Shown here piece after piece: positions 25,303-32,370 of a stretch of 39,451 bases of DNA. The translations under genes were made by a program, and so were the position numbers. How positions within the stretch are numbered: the stretch's first letter is position 1; each line of letters begins with the position of its first letter. Below the pieces are notes generated by a model. It saw only the letters and a program-made list of their open reading frames with translations. It was not told the origin of the DNA and did no database searches. Location: the NCBI RefSeq assembly GCF_024320865.1, contig NZ_JANDBD010000022.1, forward strand, positions 1 through 39,451, written 5' to 3'. This stretch comes from Mycolicibacterium arenosum. Its GTDB lineage: Bacteria > Actinomycetota > Actinomycetes > Mycobacteriales > Mycobacteriaceae.

Positions 25303-26781
25303 ATGCCACTGCGGATCGGTGAGACGTTCGCCGGGTACCGAGTTCTGCGGATGCTGGGGTCCGGGGGCATGGGCGAGGTGTACCTCGTTCAGCACCCTCG
25401 GCTTCCCCGCCGTGAGGCACTCAAGGTCCTTCGTCCGGGCATATCCAGCGACACGTCGTTCCGGGAGCGGTTCATTCGAGAGGCCGACCTGGCCGCCGGG
25501 TTGCGTCATCCCCATATCGTCGGAATCCACGATCGAGGCGAACACGAAGGCCAACTCTGGATCGCCATGGACTACATCGACGGCACCGACGCAGCCCAGC
25601 TGCTCGAACAGAAGTATCCCGCGGGTATGCCGATTGATCTCGTCGAGTCGATCACGACCTCGGTGGCCAGCGCCCTGGACTACGCACACCGGAAGGGCCT
25701 GTTGCACCGGGACGTGAAGCCCGCGAACATCATCGTCGCCGACCTCGACGGCGACGAGTCCGGTGTGTACCTGGCCGATTTCGGTATCGCCCGGCCAGTC
25801 GACGACATCGGCGGCATCACTACGACGAACATGACCGTTGGCACAGTCGCTTTCGCCGCCCCAGAACAACTCATGGGTGATGCGATCGACGGGCGTGCGG
25901 ACCAGTACGCCCTGGCCGCCGCCGCATACCACCTGTTGAGTGGCGCGCAGTTGTTCCCGCACTCCAATCCCGCCGTTGTCATCAGTCGCCACCTCAACGC
26001 ACCTGTACCCGAGCTCGCCGACACACGACCCGACCTCGCCTCGCTCGACTCAACACTGGCTACCGCGCTCGCCAAGAATCCCGATGACCGCTTCGCCGCA
26101 TGCGTCGACTTCGCCCGTGCTCTGACCAACGCCAGTTCTTCGAAGACCACCCGTAGTGCTGTAGCGCCCACCACTCCAGCCCTGCCGGCCCGCCGCCCCC
26201 GGGCCACACCTCCCTCCACCGAAAACGTCGGTGCGACAGACGAAGACGACTCTGCTCGCTCTGCCACGCGGAGAACTCTCGGCGTATCGGTCGTAGCGGC
26301 ATTGCTGCTGCTCGGCGTAATCGGGTTGTCGTGGCGGCTATGGGAGCGCCCGCAGTCCAGCACGACCGCTACCTCAACGAGCAGAGCATCGTCCCCGTCC
26401 AGCCCGACCGCGACAGCAGCGCCGCCTCCTGTCACAACTTCTGTTGCGCCGCAGCCTCCCCCGGCTTCAACGGTGACGGTGACGACGAAGGTGGTGGCGT
26501 CCAAGATCGGTACGCCCTGTGCGGGTTCGAGCGGCTACAACATCGGCAAGTTGTCCATCGATCCGGCAGACGATCGAATCATCGTGTGCGGATACGACGA
26601 CAGCATGAACAACCAGGTCTGGCAGCCGGTCACCGAGCCTTTGGTGGGCACCGTCGAGAGCGGGTCATCCTGCCTGCCCTCCCAGAGTGGCCAGAGCGCC
26701 CGCAGCACGGCCGGCTACCTGGTTTCCTGCTTCGACCCGGGAATGTCAGAAGGCTTCATCTGGGCCGGCGGCGACTACTGA
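25303..26781 (+). CDS. Membrane Ser/Thr protein kinase (Pkn type)
   Basis: A 492-aa transmembrane kinase. The kinase domain (about 10-275) has Gly-loop GSGGMGEVYL, Lys41 (ALKVL), catalytic HRDVKPANI with Asp137, DFG at 159 and APE (AAPEQL): all needed residues are present. A Thr/Pro-rich linker, one membrane span (about 327-345), a Ser/Thr/Pro outer stalk and a C-terminal domain with four cysteines follow (IGTPC, IIVC, SSCLP, LVSC). The outer domain matches the plan of the protein at 9396-9959. ATG 25303 follows TAACAT (25284-25289) by 13 bases, so the mRNA may be almost leaderless. Its targets are unknown; ESX control is a guess from position. Confidence 0.93.
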   Translation: MPLRIGETFAGYRVLRMLGSGGMGEVYLVQHPRLPRREALKVLRPGISSDTSFRERFIREADLAAGLRHPHIVGIHDRGEHEGQLWIAMDYIDGTDAAQLLEQKYPAGMPIDLVESITTSVASALDYAHRKGLLHRDVKPANIIVADLDGDESGVYLADFGIARPVDDIGGITTTNMTVGTVAFAAPEQLMGDAIDGRADQYALAAAAYHLLSGAQLFPHSNPAVVISRHLNAPVPELADTRPDLASLDSTLATALAKNPDDRFAACVDFARALTNASSSKTTRSAVAPTTPALPARRPRATPPSTENVGATDEDDSARSATRRTLGVSVVAALLLLGVIGLSWRLWERPQSSTTATSTSRASSPSSPTATAAPPPVTTSVAPQPPPASTVTVTTKVVASKIGTPCAGSSGYNIGKLSIDPADDRIIVCGYDDSMNNQVWQPVTEPLVGTVESGSSCLPSQSGQSARSTAGYLVSCFDPGMSEGFIWAGGDY

Positions 26782-27168
26782 GCGCGAAGCGAAGGAGTAC
26801 CCCACCTCCCGGGGAAGCGGCTCATGACCGGTCGGGGCGCCACCCTTGCGGTTCACATTTGAGCGTCGAACAAGTTCGGGCTAGAGGAAATGACACGAAG
26901 ACTGGAAGCCAGCGAGTGCCATCTCGGGGGGAATCCTGAAACGTCGCACTTGAGCAGGTTGAAAGGTGTCGTCGATTGGGGGAACCTACAGTGTTCGCTG
27001 ACGGCGCGGCGTTCGCCGATGACGCGGACGATGTCCGAACTGAGCTGCCAGACGTGCTCGTTGCCCCTAAAGTCGCCGTCAAACCCGGCCATCCGCGCCA
27101 GCCTTCCCACGTCGGCAATCGACGGCCGAATTCAGTACCTCTAGTTGGTGATCGTGTCCGATTGAGGT
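26782..27168. other. Gene-poor stretch after the kinase
   Basis: No clear gene. A minus-strand frame, 26853-27110, begins with protein-like residues (GRLARMAGFDGDFRGNEH, then VWQLSSDIVRVIGERRAVSE) and then turns into noise, so it may be the start of a broken gene. Nothing else is seen. Confidence 0.4.
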
Positions 27169-27345
27169 CTAGTCCGCTCGCAGTCGCTTCTCAGCTCTTT
27201 CGACCTCGTCGCCGAGGTCGCGGACGGCTTCACAGAGTTGGATGAGCCCTTCCGCTAGCTGCTTCGTCGTCGGGTTCTCGGTTGTCCGCTCCGCCTCGCG
27301 GAACTTGTTTGCGGCGCCGGTGGCCCACTGGCTCGAGTTGCTCAC
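27169..27345 (-). CDS. Small helical hypothetical protein (58 aa)
   Basis: On the minus strand GTG 27345 to TAG 27169 codes 58 residues: SNSSQWATGAANKFREAERT, then TENPTTKQLAEGLIQLCEAV and RDLGDEVERAEKRLRAD. The heptad-like charge pattern suggests a helical hairpin or short coiled coil. It is too short for usual gene-finding cut-offs, but amino-acid composition and third-position GC look like real coding. No strong ribosome binding site. Function unknown. Confidence 0.5.
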   Translation of the reverse strand: MSNSSQWATGAANKFREAERTTENPTTKQLAEGLIQLCEAVRDLGDEVERAEKRLRAD

Positions 27346-27441
27346 GTGGGGGACTGCAGCGACGGGTACCAGCTACAGCGAGTGTGTGACGAATTCGAAC
27401 AACAGTTGTCCTCCGCGTGAACGTGGTGCGAGCATTGATAC

Positions 27442-27642
27442 ATGGTCGAGTCAAACGAATGGACGGCTATCCAGCAGGTTGTTGAGCGGCTCGCAGCGAG
27501 CTATCCGAACGTCCCGCAGGAGACGGTCACGACGGTGGTTCACCACAACCATTCGCGCTTCGACGGTCGACCGGTACGGGACTTCGTACCGCTGTTCGTC
27601 GAGCGCGGCTCCCGTCGGGAATTGGCCGGCTTAGAGAGCTAG
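27442..27642 (+). CDS. DUF3562-like three-helix bundle protein
   Basis: A 66-aa protein of the three-helical-bundle dimerization type common in mycobacteria. The pattern is complete: a first helix (EWTAIQQVVERLAASYPNVP), ETVTTVVHHNHSRFDGRPVR, and DFVPLFVERGSRRELAGL. Such small proteins are of unknown function. ATG 27442 is the start. Its last 12 bases overlap the 3' end of the minus-strand frame that follows. Confidence 0.7.
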   Translation: MVESNEWTAIQQVVERLAASYPNVPQETVTTVVHHNHSRFDGRPVRDFVPLFVERGSRRELAGLES

Positions 27643-27918
27643 CTCGTCGCTGGCCCAATAGGCCGCGAAGCGCCTGTCCAAATCCGCAATCATGCGGGTC
27701 AGAATGCTGATCTCGATCTCCGCGCTGCGGACATCCGCACGGAGATTGGCCGCATACGCGCGCCTCTCGATCAACGCCCGGCGTTTGATGATCGTGCCCT
27801 GGAGATGATCGCGTCGCGCGACGAGTTCGGCGCGGAAGTAGGCGCCTTGTCTGGCGTCGGCGGCTCGATGAGCCGCCTCTTCTCCGTCGAATCGCACCGC
27901 CGTACCGTAACCCCGCAC
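27631..27918 (-). CDS. Small helical hypothetical protein
   Basis: This is the 3' part of a frame open to 28449. From GTG 27918 the 95 residues are Arg-rich and helical (RRDHLQGTIIKRRALIERRA, RSAEIEISILTRMIADLDRR, FAAYWASDEL) and look like a real protein, unlike the part just upstream. It may be a gene of its own, or the tail of the broken kinase gene. No ribosome binding site decides this. Function unknown. Confidence 0.4.
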   Translation of the reverse strand: MRGYGTAVRFDGEEAAHRAADARQGAYFRAELVARRDHLQGTIIKRRALIERRAYAANLRADVRSAEIEISILTRMIADLDRRFAAYWASDELAL

Positions 27919-27965
27919 CGGCGATGACCGCAGTTCGGCTCGCCCCTGGAGAGATGGGGCGCGTC

Positions 27966-28449
27966 GCGCTAGGGGTTGAGTCGTCGGTAATGGCCTCGAT
28001 GTGCCCGCGGGCGCGGACGACGCCGAAGCCGGTGAGCAGGACGTGTTCGCCGACAGCCGAGAGCAGGACGTCGGAGGACGTGTCGGTGCACCACACCGCG
28101 GCTGTGCGGGCAGTCGAGCGCCTCGGCGATCTCGATGACGATGCGGATCGCTCGCTCCGGGGTGACGGCGCCGGCGACGTACTGCATGGCGATCCAGAGC
28201 CAGGCCGTCGTCGGTTTCGCCGTGGTTGTACACAGGCACGATGTCGGGGTGGGCGAGGCCCGCGACGATGTCGGCCTCGCGGCTGAACCTCCCCCGGAAG
28301 CCGGGTTCGCGGGAGAGTTCGGCGTCGAGGACCTTGAGGGCGTCGAGACGCGGAAGCGTCGGATTGCGGGCCAGGTACACGGTGCTCGTGCCGCCGGCGG
28401 CGGGCACGCGTTCGACGCGGTAGCCCGCGATCTCCCCACCCGTGGCCAT
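27966..28449 (-). pseudogene. Frameshifted Ser/Thr kinase remnant
   Basis: From ATG 28449 the frame shows a kinase start: GEIAGYRVERVPAAGGTSTV with a weak Gly-loop, then LDALKVLDAEL with the lysine, and HPDIVPVYNHGETDDGL. The match then moves to a second frame (LWIAMQYVAGAVTPERAIRI, EIAEALDCPHSRGVVHRH) and a third (SSDVLLSAVGEHVLLTGFGV). So two shifts occur, the APE part is gone, and DFG is replaced by TGFG. It cannot be an active kinase. It resembles the intact kinase at 25303 in general plan, but the N-terminal residues differ a lot, so it is not a recent copy. Confidence 0.65.
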
Positions 28450-28548
28450 CCTCCCAGGATTCCACGTCCTGCGACTTCCGCTCGAGACTCCGCCGTGGGA
28501 ATCCGTTGCAGGCGGCGATGTGGACGCCTCGCAGGTGGGATGCGTCGG

Positions 28549-28905
28549 TCAGCGGCCGAGGCACCGACCGTCACCGGGGAGCTCGGATGGACGGGCGGCG
28601 AGGTAGTCGTCGACCCACTTCCGGTCCGCCTCGCACAGTCCTGCGGTCTGTTCCTCGAAGTAACGGCGTGGTTGGTGCGCGCCCGGCGGCTCGTCCAGCG
28701 CGAGACCCTCGGCGAGGAGCCGTCGGGCAGCGACGGCCTCGCGTCGGCTCGCGGTCGGGTCGGCCAGGGCCTCCGTCGCGGCGTCGACGGCCGACCACGC
28801 GTACTGACTCCGGCGGTGACGGTCGCCGTCGGTGGCGGCCCGCCGTGCGGAGGCCACGTCGCTGCGGGCCTCGTCGAGCGCGCGGAGACGGTTCGGTTCC
28901 GACAC
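28549..28905 (-). CDS. Hypothetical protein
   Basis: A 118-residue hydrophilic helical protein: SEPNRLRALDEARSDVASAR, then SQYAWSAVDAATEALADPTA, then RRYFEEQTAGLCEADRKWVDD. The start GTG 28905 is well supported by CGGAGG 6 bases upstream. The repeated Ala/Arg/Glu helices suggest a TPR-like or coiled structure. I do not recognise the family. It reads toward the broken kinase, and shares an AT-rich upstream region with the rightward genes. Confidence 0.6.
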   Translation of the reverse strand: MSEPNRLRALDEARSDVASARRAATDGDRHRRSQYAWSAVDAATEALADPTASRREAVAARRLLAEGLALDEPPGAHQPRRYFEEQTAGLCEADRKWVDDYLAARPSELPGDGRCLGR

Positions 28906-28933
28906 GGCGACCTCCGTAGATACAACCTCGTGC

Positions 28934-28983
28934 GAACATCGATATGTTCACTATTGCATGGTGTTGCTTGTTAATGCCATTAT
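28934..28983. promoter_or_regulatory. Palindrome and rightward promoter-like sequence
   Basis: GAACAT (28934-28939) and ATGTTC (28944-28949) form an inverted repeat with a 4-base spacer, in an AT-rich patch. A promoter-like pair for rightward transcription, TTGCAT (28954-28959) and CATTAT (28978-28983), has an 18-base spacing. It lies between the leftward gene at 28905 and the rightward gene at 29229, so a shared operator is plausible. The rest of 28984-29228 shows no gene. Confidence 0.4.
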
Positions 28984-29228
28984 GGGCGGGTGCGACCCCA
29001 TCCGTTTCACGCCGGTGCCGATCACCCGCCGTCCGTGACGGCGATACGGGGCCACACCGCGAGATGCGGTGCCGTGCTTCGGATCGCGTCGTCCCGGTGT
29101 ACGGGCTGGTCCCCCGGAACCGAGAACATCGCGTCCAGCCGGCACCGCATCCGTCTCATCGCTGGACAGCATCACGACGGGACGCTCGGGCCGGCGACTG
29201 TCGGCACCACCGGCGGGAGCCTGCCACG

Positions 29229-29729
29229 ATGAGCGCCGTCGTCAGCGAGCCCGATACGTCCGGTTGGTTGCGGACCCTGCTGAGTGGTCGACCGCACCAG
29301 GTGGTGCGCAACGCCGACGGCGCGTACCTGCACCGGTGGTATCTGCTGCCGCACAATCGATTCCACAATCTGTACCTACACAGGTTCGTCCAGTCCGACG
29401 ACGACCGGGCCCTGCACGACCACCCGTGGGCGTTCGTCACGGTCGTGCTGGTCGGCCGGTATCGCGAGGTCACCGAGTGCGGCGTGTTGGAGCGCCGCCC
29501 CGGCGCGATCGCTCGGCGCCGCGCCGACCACAGGCACCGTGTCGCACTTCTCCGCGACCGCGAGGGACGCGAACGGCGCTGCTGGACAGTGGTTCTCACC
29601 GGACCGAACGTGCGGACGTGGGGCTTCTGGTGTCCTCGCAGCGAGGAGCAGGACCGTTTCGTGCCCTGGCGCGACTTCGGCGCCGGGGGCTGCGGCGAAG
29701 CGCACGCCGTCCGCGGCACCGCGTCCTGA
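29229..29729 (+). CDS. Cupin-like phage-type protein
   Basis: A 166-aa protein with a cupin-type pattern seen in small proteins of phages and mobile elements: YLHRWYLLPHNRFHNLYLHR, DDDRALHDHPWAFVTVVLVG, RRADHRHRVALL, then WTVVLTGPNVRTWGFWCPR. The His residues in HDHPW and HRHRV could bind a metal. Function is unknown. ATG 29229 has GGGAG 8 bases upstream; the longer frame to 28944 is not supported. It ends 4 bp before the coupling protein gene, so the two form an operon. Confidence 0.7.
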   Translation: MSAVVSEPDTSGWLRTLLSGRPHQVVRNADGAYLHRWYLLPHNRFHNLYLHRFVQSDDDRALHDHPWAFVTVVLVGRYREVTECGVLERRPGAIARRRADHRHRVALLRDREGRERRCWTVVLTGPNVRTWGFWCPRSEEQDRFVPWRDFGAGGCGEAHAVRGTAS

Positions 29730-29733
29730 GCGG

Positions 29734-31161
29734 GTGAGACGCGCCGTGTACGCGAAACCCGAAACCCCGTACTGCGGGTTCATGACGCGCGTCGTCGAGG
29801 GCGCCGGCGGTCGCCGCACCCGACAGCTGTACATGCCGCGCACCGCACCGCACGTGCTGATCACCGCGCCCACCGAGACGGGCAAGACCCGTCGCGTGAT
29901 GGCGCCGGCGGCCGTGTTGTGGGGCGGGCCGACGGTGGTCGTCTCGTCGAAAGACGATCTGATGCAACTGGTGATGGAACGCAGGTTCGGGCCCAAGCAG
30001 TTGATCGACTTGAGGCCCATCACCGACCCGCTGTGTCCCGACGGCGTCGAGCGGACCGTGTACGACCCGACGGCGAACATCTTCACGCCGTACGAGGCTC
30101 TGACGGTGGCCGAGACCGTGATGCAGATGGCCACGGTGGGCCTGGGCTCCGGCGCGGACCAGGTCTCCGACGGCGGGGTCTGGGAGTCGCAGGCCGCCGG
30201 GCCGTTGGCGGCCTTCCTGTACGCGGCGTCGCCGATGGGCAACAACCAGGGCATGGACTGGGTGCTCAAAGCCGTCGACAACATCGACACCACCAGCGCC
30301 GGTGCCGCCAGGCCGGGTTGGGTGCAGGCCGCCGCGATCTGTCACCGCTTCGAGGTGCTCGCCGTCGGAATGACCCGGATCCTGGATATGGAAGCGCGGC
30401 AGCGTGATTCGGTGGCCATCACGATGCGCAAGGCGATCACGCCGTGGCTGCGGGCCAGTCTGATGAACGCGGACACCACCGAGCTCGTCCAGGCGTTCGA
30501 CCCGCGCTTCCTCGACGATCCGCAGGCGACGCTGTTCGTCCTGGCCCCCGCGGACGGTACCGTCGCCGGCGCGGCGGTGACTCTACTGGACTCGCTGGTG
30601 CGACGGTGGCGGGAGAAGACCTCGCGACGCGAGCAGATGCACCGCCTCCTGATGGTGATCGACGAACTGCCCAACACCGCACCGATTCCCGGCCTGCGCC
30701 GCATCGTCGGTGAGGGCCGCGGCCTGGGCATCAACCTCGTCGCGGTCGTGCAGGCGTCGTGTCAGCTCGACACGGTCTACGGGCCGGTGTACGCCGAGGA
30801 ACTGCGCCACATCTTCCCGGCGAACCTGATCATGTACGGCGCTCACGAACGAGACCTGTTGGCGCAGAGCGAGGACTGGTCGGGGCTGACGTTCCGCCGC
30901 ACCGAGGGTTTCGAGCAGGCCGACGGCCGCAAGGGGCTCAGCAGCGACTTCGGATCGGGGCTTCGGTGGCAGGAGCTGCTGCCGCCGGATCGCGAGCACG
31001 CGCGACTGATCCTGCGCGGTGGGTTGGGTCACTGCGTGCAGATCCCGGACTGGAGTCGATGGCGGTTGTTGTTCGACTCTGCGGTCAGGGATTTGGTGGC
31101 GACGGCGGGGCCGCGACGTCAGGGGTGGACGTCAGGTGGACGTGGCACTCACGTCCCGTGA
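29734..31161 (+). CDS. VirD4/TraG-type conjugation coupling ATPase
   Basis: A 475-aa P-loop ATPase of the type IV coupling protein family, which links a relaxosome to a transfer channel. Walker A is APTETGKT (45-52) in HVLITAPTETGKTRRVMAP; Walker B is LLMVIDEL with Asp near 310, followed by the TraD/TraG recognition region (GRGLGINLVAVVQASCQLDT, AELRHIFPANLIMYG-like). The N-terminal membrane anchor of typical VirD4 is missing, which also happens in some actinobacterial relatives. Start GTG 29734, 4 bp after the cupin-like gene; GTG 29746 is an alternative. No relaxase or VirB4 gene is in the window. Confidence 0.8.
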   Translation: MRRAVYAKPETPYCGFMTRVVEGAGGRRTRQLYMPRTAPHVLITAPTETGKTRRVMAPAAVLWGGPTVVVSSKDDLMQLVMERRFGPKQLIDLRPITDPLCPDGVERTVYDPTANIFTPYEALTVAETVMQMATVGLGSGADQVSDGGVWESQAAGPLAAFLYAASPMGNNQGMDWVLKAVDNIDTTSAGAARPGWVQAAAICHRFEVLAVGMTRILDMEARQRDSVAITMRKAITPWLRASLMNADTTELVQAFDPRFLDDPQATLFVLAPADGTVAGAAVTLLDSLVRRWREKTSRREQMHRLLMVIDELPNTAPIPGLRRIVGEGRGLGINLVAVVQASCQLDTVYGPVYAEELRHIFPANLIMYGAHERDLLAQSEDWSGLTFRRTEGFEQADGRKGLSSDFGSGLRWQELLPPDREHARLILRGGLGHCVQIPDWSRWRLLFDSAVRDLVATAGPRRQGWTSGGRGTHVP

Positions 31162-31343
31162 TGCGCTCGAGCGTCGTCGCAAAACGCGTGGTTCACGACA
31201 GGAAGGATCCGGCATTCGGCGGGTTGGCGGCATCGCCTGAAGAACACCACTGTCGCATCCGTTTGACCGTTGTGGCCGGCTCGGCGCGATTCGTTAGGCC
31301 GTCCAGCCCAACGGCACTGGATCGTCTCGCGACGATCCGCACG

Positions 31344-31419
31344 CGTCCCGTAGCTCAGGGGATAGAGCGTCTGTCTCCGAAGCGGAAGGTCGCAGGTTCG
31401 AATCCTGCCGGGAGCACCA
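31344..31419 (+). tRNA. tRNA-Arg (anticodon CCG)
   Basis: A cloverleaf can be drawn: D-arm AGCTCAGGGGATAGAGC, anticodon loop CTCCGAA (CCG, reads CGG), T-arm GCAGGTTCGAATCCTGC, and encoded CCA end. The acceptor stem pairs at positions 3-7 but not at 1-2 (C-G against G-C would need GC), so the first two bases appear altered. It could be a functional gene with a changed 5' edge or an attachment-site copy. Mobile-type genes follow on its 3' side. Confidence 0.85.
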
Positions 31420-31616
31420 GGTCAGAATATGTTTCCGAGACAGCCGGGCAACTATCGGGCAATAGCGGCCCGCGATGAAGTAGCACCGGGCACTCACCCG
31501 GTCCACCGACGATGGCGGCGGCGAAACCGCAAACAGCCCAGCGCACCTGGCGAGCAGCAGGTTGTAGCCTGACCCCGTTGAGGCTGGACCTAGTGGAGTT
31601 TCGGTTTGGAACATCG

Positions 31617-31640
31617 TCTACGTCCAAGGCCAAGGTGTAG
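31617..31640. repeat. Imperfect 24-bp direct repeat, copy 1
   Basis: TCTACGTCCAAGGCCAAGG followed by TGTAG matches the copy at 32303-32326 at 20 of 24 positions. The two copies flank the gene at 31671-32198. In the reverse direction both could encode a short peptide beginning MA-(L/F)-D-(V/L)-D, so they may be remnants of duplicated gene starts. Confidence 0.5.
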
Positions 31641-31670
31641 GAGGCAAAGCTTCAAGTGCGATGATGTCGC

Positions 31671-32198
31671 ATGACTTCTGGGATGTCATCCACTGAACGC
31701 GAGCGCCTTAAGGCCGAGAGTGCGCTTCAAGAGAAGCGCACTAAACGCGCTCAATGGATCGCGATCGTAGCCTTGGTGGCCTCGGTCGGCAGCGCTGTGT
31801 CGGCCATCGATTCAAGCCGAGCGTCCATCGGCAGCACCCGTTTTGCAGGTTTGCAGCCCTGTATGAACTACCGAAACGCGGTGATCGCACTGCACGATCA
31901 CGGATTGACCGCGGACCAGATCGCGGCAGTGCTGAACGCCGAGCGAGCGGTGTTTGACGCTGACCTAAACGAGATTGAAGGCGGGGGTCCGGCATACGAC
32001 CGCCTGTACCGACCAGCCTGCGGCAGCGTCGAAGACATCACGGAGCATTTTGCTCCCGTAGTTCCGGCGTCTACCTCTGCGCCGACGCCTGTCCCGAGTT
32101 CAGCGTCATCCCCGCCTACACCCCCGTCAGCTGAATCAGCGCCGTCGTCTGCGCCGAGTTCAGCCCCGATACCAGCGTCGGCTCGTCCCAATCCGTAA
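31671..32198 (+). CDS. Membrane-anchored hypothetical protein
   Basis: A 175-aa protein: a charged start (ERERLKAESALQEKRTKRAQ), one membrane span (WIAIVALVASVGSAVSAI), a folded middle (LQPCMNYRNAVIALHDHGLT to YRPACGS with two cysteines), and a Ser/Pro/Ala-rich tail (PTPVPSSASSPPTPPSAE). Topology suggests the tail is outside the cell. The base composition is lower in GC than the ESX genes. It is flanked by the imperfect repeats at 31617 and 32303. I do not recognise the family. Confidence 0.55.
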   Translation: MTSGMSSTERERLKAESALQEKRTKRAQWIAIVALVASVGSAVSAIDSSRASIGSTRFAGLQPCMNYRNAVIALHDHGLTADQIAAVLNAERAVFDADLNEIEGGGPAYDRLYRPACGSVEDITEHFAPVVPASTSAPTPVPSSASSPPTPPSAESAPSSAPSSAPIPASARPNP

Positions 32199-32302
32199 AT
32201 CGGTGACTGCCATCGCCGACAGGCGAAGCCACGGGACGGGCTGTGCTCGCCCCATGGCGCACGAACGCAGCCGTGCCCGATGCACTTTGTTTCGGGACGA
32301 CA

Positions 32303-32326
32303 TCTAGGTCGAAGGCCAAGGCCTAG
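32303..32326. repeat. Imperfect 24-bp direct repeat, copy 2
   Basis: TCTAGGTCGAAGGCCAAGG followed by CCTAG; partner of the copy at 31617-31640 (20 of 24 identical). This copy is also nearly palindromic at its ends (CTAGG, CCTAG). Confidence 0.5.
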
Positions 32327-32370
32327 TGACTAGACGGACGGAATCGCGACCGCGTTGGCGCGGGGCGCTC

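Noticed and set aside
28934..28949. LexA (SOS) box
   Set aside because: GAAC and GTTC are 8 bases apart rather than the 4 of the mycobacterial SOS box, so I only list it as a generic palindrome.
31294..31614. 106-aa minus-strand frame containing CSRQDSNLRPSASETDALSP
   Set aside because: This is the familiar false protein made by translating the antisense strand of a tRNA; it covers the tRNA-Arg gene.
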